This document shows positions 9,439 through 17,571 of a DNA stretch of 64,000 nucleotides, piece after piece (the stretch's first letter is position 1; every line of letters begins with the position of its first letter). The DNA lies in the NCBI RefSeq assembly GCF_900129315.1, contig NZ_FQUS01000023.1:1-64000 (forward strand). Reading direction: 5' to 3'. The stretch comes from Fodinibius roseus. GTDB lineage: Bacteria; Bacteroidota; Rhodothermia; Balneolales; Balneolaceae. Both the position numbers and the translations under genes were made by a program. The notes under the pieces were generated by a model, which searched no databases, had not been told where the DNA came from, and saw only the letters and a list, made by a program, of their open reading frames with translations.

Positions 9439-9777
9439 TTACATACTCAGATCCTTCGTTTTGTTCATCATCTGCACGCCATGCACCAGCGAGGATCCGC
9501 CTCGTATGGCGGAGGCCACGTGAACCGCTTCCATCATCTGTTCTTCACTGGCTCCCTTCTCCAGGCTTTCGGTCGTATAGGCATCAATACAATAGGGACA
9601 CTGGACCGTATGAGATACGGCCAGGGCAATCAGGGCTTTCTCCCGTGCACTCAGAGCCCCCTCTTCGAACACAGCGCCGTAATACTCAAAAAACTTTTCG
9701 GCTAATTCGGGGCCAAAATCGGCGACATCTTTAAATTTCTTCAAATCTTCGGGTTGGTAATAGGTATCAGCCATCAT
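9439..9777 (-). CDS. Arsenosugar-associated AhpD/carboxymuconolactone-decarboxylase-like protein
   Basis: A 112-residue all-helical protein of the AhpD-like fold. The redox motif CPYCIDAYT near residues 59-67 has the CxxC plus downstream acid/histidine layout of alkylhydroperoxidases. The preceding segment (ALIALAVSHTVQ) and the GGSSLVHGVQMM end match the peroxidase-like family TIGR04169 that accompanies ArsS. It probably protects or supports the radical SAM step, but its function is not proven. Two adjacent ATGs (9777 and 9774) are possible starts. It is the first gene of the arsenosugar set and is divergent from a small outer-membrane protein gene. Confidence 0.87.
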   Translation of the reverse strand: MMADTYYQPEDLKKFKDVADFGPELAEKFFEYYGAVFEEGALSAREKALIALAVSHTVQCPYCIDAYTTESLEKGASEEQMMEAVHVASAIRGGSSLVHGVQMMNKTKDLSM

Positions 9778-9950
9778 ATAATTTCTTTATATTTAATTAT
9801 GCTGTAAATTGCATCCTACGTTTAAGGTAGCATTATATATATCTATTTAGTTCCTCATCACAATGTGGAACTTTTTGCCGTGGGAGCCATAAAATATGAC
9901 AACTACATACAACAAATTCTTACTAATCAATTATAATTAACCATATTTCT

Positions 9951-10424
9951 ATGAAAAAGATACTGATATCGGTATTCCTAAGCGCTTTTTTATGTATATC
10001 ACTGGCAACCATAACCCAGGCCCAGCAAGCCGGCGATGGGGTTGGCATCGGTTTTATGGTTGGAGAGCCTACGGGACTCAGCCTTAAATCGTGGACCGGT
10101 GGCAATAACGCTTTCGATGTGGGACTGGCCTGGTCACTAGGCCGGTACGATGCGGTAAATATCCACGCCGACTATCTATGGCATAACTATGATCTTTTCA
10201 GTGAAATCGAATCCGGCAGACTTCCGTTTTATTACGGCATTGGCGGGCGCCTCATTTTAGCGGATGATGATGCCGTCATAGGCGCCCGTATCCCGGTAGG
10301 ACTCAATTACCTGTTTGACAATTCTCCGGTCGGGCTCTTCCTGGAGATAGCTCCTATCTTCAACCTCGCCCCGGAAACCGACTTTGACGTTGACGGTGCA
10401 TTGGGGGTGCGCTTTTACCTCTGA
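9951..10424 (+). CDS. Small secreted protein, predicted outer-membrane beta-barrel
   Basis: A 157-residue protein with a Sec signal peptide (MKKILISVFLSAFLCISLATITQAQQ, likely cleavage after AQA). The mature part alternates hydrophobic and polar residues in strands separated by glycine-rich turns (GVGIGFMVGEPTGLSLKSW, GGRLILADDDAVIGARIPVGLNYLF) and ends GALGVRFYL with an aromatic near the C-terminus. This fits an eight-strand barrel of the OmpW/OmpX size class, but I cannot place it in a named family. It stands alone, divergent from the arsenosugar genes and convergent with the MBL hydrolase. Confidence 0.7.
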   Translation: MKKILISVFLSAFLCISLATITQAQQAGDGVGIGFMVGEPTGLSLKSWTGGNNAFDVGLAWSLGRYDAVNIHADYLWHNYDLFSEIESGRLPFYYGIGGRLILADDDAVIGARIPVGLNYLFDNSPVGLFLEIAPIFNLAPETDFDVDGALGVRFYL

Positions 10425-10537
10425 ACGTCCTCAACCGCTGTTGCGATGGCGAACTGGATGCTGTCAAACTTTACCCTTAGCCGGATTATACCAAATCCCC
10501 GGGTCCCGGGAAGTGCGAGGCGAATTTAACGGTACGC

Positions 10538-11407
10538 TTATATTCTTTTCGTTTGTCCCTCTTTTGCCAGCTCGATAGTTTCAAAAAAGGAACCGTACTC
10601 CAGCTCGAGATGCTCATCCAGGCGTCGTAATTGCTCGTCATTGGCTCCGGGGTCATGATGGGTTAAACAGAGTTTTCTTACCTTTGACTTCCTGGCCACC
10701 CTGACGACCTCTTCCCAGGGTGAATGTCCCCATCCCTGTCTGTTTTCATAGAGCTCCAGGTTGTATTGGGCATCGTGAATCAAGAGATCGGCGCCGCTTA
10801 TAAAAGCCGAAATACGCGCCATTTGCTCCGGATTATCGCAATAGGCTGACGGGACAAGCTCATTGTCAGGAGCAAAAACGAGCTGCCGGTCGTTCACATG
10901 AAGTTTATAGATAGCCGTATTGATGCTGTGATTGGCTTTCATGAACTCCATTTCATACCCTTCGTACGACCGGCGCTCCGGCGGTTGATTTACAAAACTG
11001 AGCTCAGCATCCAGCATGTCCAACGCGACCGGGAAAAAGGTTTTACTAAAATGACCCGACATAATCTCCCTGCAGCTCCCCTCCTCCTGGACAGGCATAT
11101 GAATATGAAACTTGTTTGAGCTCCCGCGCAGAGGCTCAAAAAAAGGAAAACCCTGGATATGGTCCCAATGGGGATGGGTCAAAAAAATGCGCCCTGACAA
11201 ATCGTGATCCCGTTGCATCAGTTGCTGGCCCAGATTGCGAATGCCCGTACCGCTGTCGAAAACAAGTATCTCCTCCCGCTCGGGCAGCTGAACCTGCACG
11301 CAGGTTGTGTTGCCTCCATATTCCATATGCTCTCGGTTGGGACAAGGGGTCGATCCCCGCACGCCCCAAAAGGTACAGGTACATGATGGTGATGGTTCGT
11401 CGCTCAT
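10538..11407 (-). CDS. MBL-fold metallo-hydrolase
   Basis: A 289-residue beta-lactamase-fold hydrolase. The metal motif HPHWDH gives ligands H78, H80, D82 and H83; later ligands include the histidine in ANHSINTA, LIHDAQY near 208 and LTHHDPG near 246. The opening FWGVRGSTPCP and the YGGNTTC segment are typical of PhnP/RNase Z-like MBL proteins that act on phosphodiesters or cyclic nucleotides. The substrate cannot be named. It starts 17 bases after the DUF349 gene on the same strand, so the two are probably one transcript. Confidence 0.88.
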   Translation of the reverse strand: MSDEPSPSCTCTFWGVRGSTPCPNREHMEYGGNTTCVQVQLPEREEILVFDSGTGIRNLGQQLMQRDHDLSGRIFLTHPHWDHIQGFPFFEPLRGSSNKFHIHMPVQEEGSCREIMSGHFSKTFFPVALDMLDAELSFVNQPPERRSYEGYEMEFMKANHSINTAIYKLHVNDRQLVFAPDNELVPSAYCDNPEQMARISAFISGADLLIHDAQYNLELYENRQGWGHSPWEEVVRVARKSKVRKLCLTHHDPGANDEQLRRLDEHLELEYGSFFETIELAKEGQTKRI

Positions 11408-11424
11408 AGTAGCGGCTTACGCTG

Positions 11425-13536
11425 TTATTCAGCTTCGGCCCGGATATCGTCCATTTCCTGCGTGAGCGCATCCATCTTTTGCTGCTTCTTTTCTAATTTG
11501 GCCTCTGCCTTTTGGATTTTCTCTTCTACCTGGTCGAGCAGACTGTTTCCCCCGCTCGACGTATTAAAATAGGTCTTCTTTTCTTTGAAGTTGAGGACTT
11601 CCTCTTTCAGGGCACGCGCTTCTTTTTCCACCTTTTTGAATTCCTTGCGGAGTTTTTGAATTTGATGGCGGTCGTCGGTATCCAGGTCAGCCTTGGCCAG
11701 TTCCTGGTCAAATTTATCGCCCGACTTGGCCGCACGGAACCGGTCATAGATCACATCACACGCCTCGCGGTACTTCTTCCACATCTTATTTTTATGCTTG
11801 ATAGGCACATACCCGGCATTTTTAAACTCTTCCTGCAGCCCTTTTGCGATATCCACGGCTTTAATCGGATCGTCGTGACGTCCCAGTTCACGCAGCTTAC
11901 CCAGGATTTCTTTTTTCTTTTCGAGGTTCTCTTTTCGTCGTTCCTTGACCTCCTTGAAATGTTCGCGACGGCGATCATAAAACTCATCCATCGCCCCCTT
12001 AAACTGTTTCCATATTTTGTTGGATTTCTTCCGGGCTACCGGACCAATATTCTTCCACTGTTCCATCAGGTCCTGCATCCTGGAATGCCCCTTGTCAAAG
12101 TCGTCCGTATCTTTAATCGTCTGGGCCTGATCAATCAAATCGAGTTTTTGACGGTAGTGTTCCTCCTCCTGCTCTTTAATCTTGTCCTGATTTTTGGCCT
12201 TAAGCTCATTAAAGGCATCCGTTGCCGCTTTAAATCGAGACCAGAGCTTATCTTCGGTCCGCTGGGGCAGGTTTCCTATTTTTTTCCACCGGCGGTGCAG
12301 CTTGTTGATTTTCCGGGCTGCCGTAGCAAGATCATCAGCCTCCAGCAGCGCCTCTGCTTCCTCGCAGATCCGCTCCTTCTTTGTTGAAAATTTGTCAACC
12401 TTACTCTGGTGCTCAGGATTGTACCGATATTTCAGATCATAAAAATCGTCCTGAACGCTCTTATAACGGTCCCACGCATCATCCGCCTTTTCCTTGGGCA
12501 CCCGGCCGATCTTCTTCCATTGTCTGGTCAGTGCGTCAAACTTCTCATCGATCTCATCCCAGTTTTCGGTTTCATGATCAATGGCTTTGGTCACCCTCTC
12601 CATCTTTTCAAGGACGGTAAGCTTAACCATCAGGTTGTCTTCTCTTTTCTGGCGCTCCTGTACCAGCCGATCTACCTTATGTTCATTAAAGATATTCAGC
12701 AACTCTTCAAACCGTTCATCCAGTCCTTCTCCTTTTCCGGACGGCAGGGGACCGATACTGTTCCACTGCCCTTTCATCTGGTTGACCCGGCGGGTCGCCG
12801 TCCATGTTTTATTGGAGATGATCCCCTCAAATTCTTCAAGCAGCTTCTTCTTGGTTTCCAGATTCTCTTCTTTGCGCTTGTTAAGCTCCTCGTAGTGTTC
12901 TTCCTTCCGTTTTTCAAAATCGCTGACAGCGTCATTAAACTTGCCGAACAATTTTTTCATCTCCTCGGAGTCCGTATCCGGGCCCTCCGACCAGTCGTGG
13001 CTTAACTTATCAAGCTCCATCGACACGTAGGGCCAGTCTGTTTGCTTGGCGAGATCCTGAGCTTTCTTCACAATAGCACGATAGTATGCCACCGGATCTT
13101 CTGCTCCGTCCGTATCTTCCCCGGCCGGTTCTTCTTCAGGAGGCTCCATCGCGGTCGACTTCTTCTCTGCTTCCTGTTCATTCGTTTCCCGGGACTCCTC
13201 CGCCCCTGCACTGTGCTTCGCCGACTGCTCTTCAAGCCGTCGGATCAGCTGGCTTACATCACCAATGCAAACCACCTGTTCCAGATCAGTGTGCAGATCA
13301 GCAAGGGCCTCCGAAGACGGGTTGTCGTCTTCCAGTATCTCCTCTACCCTCTCCTGCAGCTCCTGAAAGGTATTCCTGAGCTCTTCTACTTTCTGTCCGA
13401 CCTCTTCCTCGGCAATGTCACAAACTTTTTCCGGATCTCCCTGCGTTCCTTCCTTCAGGAATAATTCATTTTCTTCGGTTAAAAAAACGTGTTCATCCTC
13501 GTATAAGTAAGGGGATGCTTCTTTTTGCTCTTCCAT
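11425..13536 (-). CDS. DUF349 repeat protein
   Basis: A cytoplasmic, highly charged alpha-helical protein of about 703 residues. An acidic N-terminal region (to about 200) is followed by six DUF349-type helical units. Each is marked by a W/F..IG/AG..P...D..W..F pattern: WNSIGPLPSG, WKKIGRVPKE, WKKIGNLPQR, WKNIGPVARK, FKNAGYVPIK, plus a first divergent one. The end is a coiled coil rich in Lys, Glu and Gln. DUF349 proteins are common in Bacteroidota and Actinobacteria and have no settled function. The ATG at 13536 is preferred; an in-frame GTG at 13548 would add four residues. The downstream partner is the MBL hydrolase. Confidence 0.85.
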   Translation of the reverse strand: MEEQKEASPYLYEDEHVFLTEENELFLKEGTQGDPEKVCDIAEEEVGQKVEELRNTFQELQERVEEILEDDNPSSEALADLHTDLEQVVCIGDVSQLIRRLEEQSAKHSAGAEESRETNEQEAEKKSTAMEPPEEEPAGEDTDGAEDPVAYYRAIVKKAQDLAKQTDWPYVSMELDKLSHDWSEGPDTDSEEMKKLFGKFNDAVSDFEKRKEEHYEELNKRKEENLETKKKLLEEFEGIISNKTWTATRRVNQMKGQWNSIGPLPSGKGEGLDERFEELLNIFNEHKVDRLVQERQKREDNLMVKLTVLEKMERVTKAIDHETENWDEIDEKFDALTRQWKKIGRVPKEKADDAWDRYKSVQDDFYDLKYRYNPEHQSKVDKFSTKKERICEEAEALLEADDLATAARKINKLHRRWKKIGNLPQRTEDKLWSRFKAATDAFNELKAKNQDKIKEQEEEHYRQKLDLIDQAQTIKDTDDFDKGHSRMQDLMEQWKNIGPVARKKSNKIWKQFKGAMDEFYDRRREHFKEVKERRKENLEKKKEILGKLRELGRHDDPIKAVDIAKGLQEEFKNAGYVPIKHKNKMWKKYREACDVIYDRFRAAKSGDKFDQELAKADLDTDDRHQIQKLRKEFKKVEKEARALKEEVLNFKEKKTYFNTSSGGNSLLDQVEEKIQKAEAKLEKKQQKMDALTQEMDDIRAEAE

Positions 13537-13671
13537 AGTTGATTCCACAGAAACCTCAGTTAAAAGCTTGTCAATTCAAATGTACACCTGCTGCCTCACA
13601 GCCTTTTAAGTTTAGGTAAGATAATATTTCTGTGCAACTTATTACAATTGTTGGACGGGAAATTCAACAAT

Positions 13672-13702
13672 AAAAAAGCCGGACTCAAACTGAGGCCGGC
13701 TT
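13672..13702 (-). terminator. Rho-independent terminator of mscS
   Basis: On the minus strand AAGCCGG and CCGGCTT pair, with further pairing inside the loop (CTCA/TGAG), and are followed by six Ts. It begins 30 bases after the MscS stop. Confidence 0.8.
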
Positions 13703-13731
13703 CCGGTAGTTAATGCACGCACAACAGGCAA

Positions 13732-14547
13732 TCACTCATCGCTTTCATTGTGAAAATAGATGTCATGCGAGGGATATGGGAAGTTTATGCCCTCCTCATC
13801 GAACCGCTCCTTGATGCGTTTGGTAAGATCAAATTTCAGATCCCAATAGTTATCCTTCTTTGTCCACGGGCGCACAATAACGTCCACTGAGCTTCCGCCC
13901 AGCTCCGAAACCGCAATTTTGGGGGGCGGATCATCCAAGATACGCTCGTCTTCCGCAAGCACCTGGCTGATAGTACGAATAGCATGATCGATATCGTCAT
14001 CATATCCAAAACCGATCACCATATCTACGCGCCGGTTCTCATTTATGGCCATATTCTTAATATTGTTACCCCAGATATTCGAATTGGGTATAAACATAGC
14101 TACGTTATCAAAAGTGTTCATCTTGGTCATCACCAGTCCTACCTCTTCCACGACTCCCGACGTACCGCTTATGTCCACAGCATCCCCCACCTTAAAAGGC
14201 CGCATCACCAGGATCATAATCCCGGCGGCAAAGTCAGCCAGAACGCCCTGCCAGGCCAAACCGATCGCCAAGCCCAGGGCACCGATAACGGCCACCAGGC
14301 TGGTGGTCTCCACCCCAAACCGGTCCAGTACCGCCAGTACAACCACCACCAAAACAAGCACCTTCGCTGTTTTGGCAAATACTTTTGTCAGGGTATCATC
14401 CAGCTTCTCCGAGGCTTTTCCCTTTTGCCGGATTTTCCGATTCACCCAATTGGCTATCATCCAGCCGATGATAAGTATGACGATTGCAAAAACCGCATTT
14501 AATATGAAAGGCCATGCCGTAGCCATGTATCCATCAATAGTCTCCAT
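13732..14547 (-). CDS. mscS: Small-conductance mechanosensitive channel (MscS family)
   Basis: An inner-membrane channel of 271 residues that opens on osmotic downshift. It has three membrane segments: near residues 10-34 (FILNAVFAIVILIIGWMIANWV), 63-82 and the pore-lining 88-115 (AVIGALGLAIGLAWQGVLADFAAG). The conserved MscS beta domain follows (PFKVGDAVDISGTSGVVEEV, NVAMFIPNSNIW). Length is typical of the short E. coli-type channel. The ATG at 14547 has a GGGG ribosome-binding-like stretch eight bases upstream and is preferred to the TTG at 14571. It is a single-gene unit with its own terminator. Confidence 0.92.
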   Translation of the reverse strand: METIDGYMATAWPFILNAVFAIVILIIGWMIANWVNRKIRQKGKASEKLDDTLTKVFAKTAKVLVLVVVVLAVLDRFGVETTSLVAVIGALGLAIGLAWQGVLADFAAGIMILVMRPFKVGDAVDISGTSGVVEEVGLVMTKMNTFDNVAMFIPNSNIWGNNIKNMAINENRRVDMVIGFGYDDDIDHAIRTISQVLAEDERILDDPPPKIAVSELGGSSVDVIVRPWTKKDNYWDLKFDLTKRIKERFDEEGINFPYPSHDIYFHNESDE

Positions 14548-14972
14548 AAAATACCCCGTTTTAACTAACAATAATTAAGTGTCCTTGCAAAGCCCCGCTG
14601 AACTTATTTAGCATCTACAGCGAATACGCTTTAAAACTGTTGATCCCATTTTATTTTCCAGCAGCCCCATCTCCCGGGAAACCTGGAAGGACGGGCCCGG
14701 ATTTGCAAAAAGTTCTTTGCCGAAAAAAAGCTCTGCTGAAAGGCAATATACCTTTTTACGCAGTTTTTATCTATTAAAATAAAATAATAAGAAACAGATG
14801 AAGCCGGTGAATGACTAAACAACTCGCAGATAGCTTTTTCCCATTAATGACCTAAGAATTACCTAAAGATACACAAAACTGTTACACCGCTGGTTCTGTC
14901 GTCCGATAATATCGGCTGTTCATCTGCCGGTTATCCGTCGGATTGCCTCCCTATCGCCTGTGTATCACTTCA
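14548..14972. other. Intergenic stretch between mscS and the coiled-coil gene
   Basis: About 425 bases without a credible gene. It should hold the promoter of mscS (minus strand). The middle is AT-rich (around 14760-14800). I recognise no RNA family or repeat here. Confidence 0.5.
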
Positions 14973-15263
14973 TTACTCCCGAAGAATGGACTGCAACTCA
15001 GCAAATCCCTCTTTTACATCCTTCCACAACACTTCAGCATCGACCTTTATCTTTTCAAAGGCGTCTTCTCCGGAATCTTTAATCTTTTCCAGTTTATCAC
15101 GCAATTGCGAGCGTTTATCTTTTAGCCGGGCCACTTTCCTGTTTGCTTTTTCTTTCAGCTCTTGCGACTCCTGATTGGCTCTTTCCTGCAGCTTGTCGAT
15201 TCGGGCGTTCCACTCTTTCAGCTGCGCCTCCAGCTTTTCGATATATTCTTCGCGTGTAGCCAT
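14973..15263 (-). CDS. Small coiled-coil protein (stress-associated type)
   Basis: A 96-residue protein that is nearly all charged amphipathic helix (YIEKLEAQLKEWNARIDKLQ and following heptads), with no cysteine, signal or membrane segment. It resembles the short sll1863-like coiled-coil proteins often found beside stress genes. The gene upstream on the same strand is dps, 184 bases away, which fits a shared stress role, but that is inference. No biochemical function can be assigned. Confidence 0.65.
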   Translation of the reverse strand: MATREEYIEKLEAQLKEWNARIDKLQERANQESQELKEKANRKVARLKDKRSQLRDKLEKIKDSGEDAFEKIKVDAEVLWKDVKEGFAELQSILRE

Positions 15264-15447
15264 AATATTTTGATAATTTAATCTAATTGCCTTTTTATTT
15301 ATTTGTCCATCCCAGACAGAGAACCCCGCCCCTTATTCAGCAGGATGTCCCCTGTCCCGGATACAAATTGCCAGCTATGTATTGGAAGCCAGGATCCTGT
15401 CGAGCTATCCTTCCCAACCCGCTTTTCTGGCAAGTACACGGTATTCA

Positions 15448-15945
15448 TTATTCGAGATGACTTCGAAGCATCCAGGCCGTTTTGGAATGCACATCAAGGC
15501 GTTGGGTCAGCAAATCGACCGTGGCCTCATCCTCTCCATCATTCGCCGGCTGCAGCGCATGACGGGCCGTGCGTAGTACCTGCTCATTCCCCAAGGCCAG
15601 CCGGCGCACCATCTCCAGCGCTTCCGGCTCTTCAGTGTCTTCCTCAATGGAAGTCAGCTCATTGAACTCTTTAAAGGTGCCGGGCGCCCGGTATCCCAGG
15701 GAGCGGATGCGTTCGGCAATTTCGTCAATAGCTTCGGCCAATTCAGTGTACTGTTCCTCAAACTGCTCATGCAGTGAGTGGAACAGCTCCCCCGTGACAT
15801 TCCAGTGGTAGTTATGCGTCTTCAGATACAACATGTATGAATCTGCCAATACTTTTGACAGTTCATTCGCTATGGCTTCCCGGTGTTCTTCACTGATTCC
15901 GATATTGATTTTCATCTTTTTTTCTGCTTTTTGAATACGATTCAT
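15448..15945 (-). CDS. dps: Dps-family DNA-protecting ferritin-like protein
   Basis: A 165-residue four-helix protein expected to form a 12-mer that oxidises and stores iron with peroxide and shields DNA. The ferroxidase motif is visible near residues 43-71: THNYHWNVTGELFHSLHEQF, then EEQYTELAEAIDEIAERI, giving the inter-subunit His and Asp/Glu ligands. The ATG at 15945 has AGAGG seven bases upstream and is preferred to the internal ATG ten codons later. The basic N-terminal tail (NRIQKAEKKMK) is the kind used for DNA contact in some Dps proteins. A stable hairpin lies in its upstream region. Confidence 0.93.
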   Translation of the reverse strand: MNRIQKAEKKMKINIGISEEHREAIANELSKVLADSYMLYLKTHNYHWNVTGELFHSLHEQFEEQYTELAEAIDEIAERIRSLGYRAPGTFKEFNELTSIEEDTEEPEALEMVRRLALGNEQVLRTARHALQPANDGEDEATVDLLTQRLDVHSKTAWMLRSHLE

Positions 15946-16292
15946 AGTAATACCTCTTAATTTTAGTTATTTATTCTTACTGCATTGGCGGACAGACTGT
16001 TCCCTTTCCGCTGGATTCCGGAAAGGAATCAAGTCAATGCTCCCAGCCTCCCTCCATACGACATCTATTTTTATTTATTTAAAAATACGTGTTTAACGGT
16101 TAACTGTTTATGAACGGGCAGGTGGATTCTTCTTACAGATTCAAACCCAAACCCTGACCGCTCAATATGTTAAATTCTCTTTACGAAAATTGGTGTCATA
16201 TCCTGATGTCATAAATACAGAAATATCGCCGGAATCATTCCGGGACACTGATAGATCCTTTTTATGGGGGAAATAGAAAAGAATGCTTTCCT
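15946..16292. promoter_or_regulatory. Upstream region of dps with two hairpins
   Basis: This 347-base gap holds the dps promoter side and the 3' side of the RluA-type gene. Two perfect inverted repeats are visible: CCTTTCCG...CGGAAAGG at 16003-16026 (8-bp arms, 8-base loop), 58 bases upstream of the dps start, and CCGGAA-TCA-TTCCGG near 16230-16245. The first could be an operator or leader hairpin of dps. Neither has a T-run that would make it a clear terminator. Confidence 0.35.
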
Positions 16293-17000
16293 TCAGGAAT
16301 GGGCTTCTTCTTCCCAGCGGTAATGATCCAGCAGTCTCAGCATGTCAGGCGGAATCTTCGCCTCGAATTTTACCAACCGATGTTTACGGGGATGCTGAAA
16401 CGCCAATCGATAAGCGTGCAGCGCCTGCCGGTTTATCAGCTGTTCTTTTTTTTCTTCAGGCGCATAATGCCGGTCGCCTACCAGCTGATGTCCGATATGT
16501 TCGAACTGAACGCGAATCTGGTTTTTTAATCCCGTGTCCAGCTGTATTTCCACCAGCGTAGTTGACCGAAACCGTTCTTTTACTTTAAACGAGAGGCGGG
16601 CCGGCGTAGCTCCTTCTTCATCGGGATCGACCACGACATTGCGGAATCCTTTTTTTATGAGCTTCAGATGATGGTCAAGCCTTCCCTCATCTTCATCGAT
16701 AATGCCCCGCACCACTGCCAGGTAGGTACGCCTGGGCTCATGGTTGCGAAATTTCTGGTACAGGTCATCGTAAGCCCGTTTATTTTTGGCGAACACCACC
16801 AGGCCACTGGTGTATCGGTCGATGCGATGTACCGTCCCAACCCGAACGCCATGCTTGCCCAGGTGGTCGGCCACCAGATCGAAGAGGTTTTTTACGTTGC
16901 TGTCGGGAATCGGGACCGCCAACAGTCCCGCCGGTTTATCAACCACAAAGATATCCTTATCCTGATGAACGATATAAAAAGGGCGCTTCTTCGCTGCCAT
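16293..17000 (-). CDS. RluA-family pseudouridine synthase
   Basis: A 235-residue RNA-modifying enzyme that isomerises uridine to pseudouridine in rRNA or tRNA. The catalytic motif VHRIDRYTSG carries the essential D61. Supporting family motifs are VVDKPAGLLAVP near 19-30, RRTYLAVVRG near 93 and LDTGLKNQIRVQFEHIGHQLVGDRHY near 154-179 (described in part). There is no N-terminal S4 domain, so it belongs to the shorter RluA/RluC-like group without it. The target site in RNA cannot be told. A hypothetical gene lies 50 bases upstream on the same strand. Confidence 0.92.
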   Translation of the reverse strand: MAAKKRPFYIVHQDKDIFVVDKPAGLLAVPIPDSNVKNLFDLVADHLGKHGVRVGTVHRIDRYTSGLVVFAKNKRAYDDLYQKFRNHEPRRTYLAVVRGIIDEDEGRLDHHLKLIKKGFRNVVVDPDEEGATPARLSFKVKERFRSTTLVEIQLDTGLKNQIRVQFEHIGHQLVGDRHYAPEEKKEQLINRQALHAYRLAFQHPRKHRLVKFEAKIPPDMLRLLDHYRWEEEAHS

Positions 17001-17050
17001 ATAGCTTCCGTGTACGAACAGAAATTAGCGGGAACTCAGGTAAGTAAGGC

Positions 17051-17401
17051 CTAAGCTTCTACGTCATGCACTTCCCTGAGAATAGCCTGGGCATTGGCAT
17101 CGCCATCCTGTATGACGCGATGCTGCAGGTTCGTGACAATTTCTTGCTGTGCCTTTTCAAAAGCTTCTTCTTTCGCTTGTTTCTCATTACCGGTACGGAA
17201 CAGGTCGTAGATATCATCCGCCCGGATAATACTGTACAGATCATCTTCATTAAAGGCATGCGAGCGCAGTTCCTCGTACTGCTTGAATACTTCCGGAAAC
17301 TGTTTACTGTCCTCCACCCTCGTAATCACTTCCACATCTTCGGGGCTTTCTGCGCTCAGCGGCGTCTTGCATAAATAGAAAAACTTGTGCTCGTATTTCA
17401 T
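17051..17401 (-). CDS. Hypothetical protein, 116 residues
   Basis: A soluble, acidic, mostly helical protein with no signal peptide or membrane segment and one cysteine. It begins MKYEHKFFYLCKTPL, a short hydrophobic strand, then a Glu/Lys/Gln-rich helix around residues 65-100. I recognise no family. It is followed 50 bases later by the RluA-type gene on the same strand and is divergent from the SLC13 carrier gene. Codon use is like its neighbours, which supports a real gene. Confidence 0.6.
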   Translation of the reverse strand: MKYEHKFFYLCKTPLSAESPEDVEVITRVEDSKQFPEVFKQYEELRSHAFNEDDLYSIIRADDIYDLFRTGNEKQAKEEAFEKAQQEIVTNLQHRVIQDGDANAQAILREVHDVEA

Positions 17402-17571
17402 ACGATATAACCTAAACAGTTAAAATGCGATTCAGAATTTTCCGGCCTAAAGATAAGAAAAAAAACCCACTCTTCTTAACCGCTCTGTCCAATAACACAA
17501 ACCACTTATTTGGAAGCTAATTATTCAATATTTTTACCTCATCACTCTTTTAACCGTTCGATTAGCTTGCA

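Noticed and set aside
14631..14822. 63-codon minus-strand frame in the gap beside mscS
   Set aside because: It lies in AT-rich leader DNA, has no family resemblance and no ribosome-binding site.
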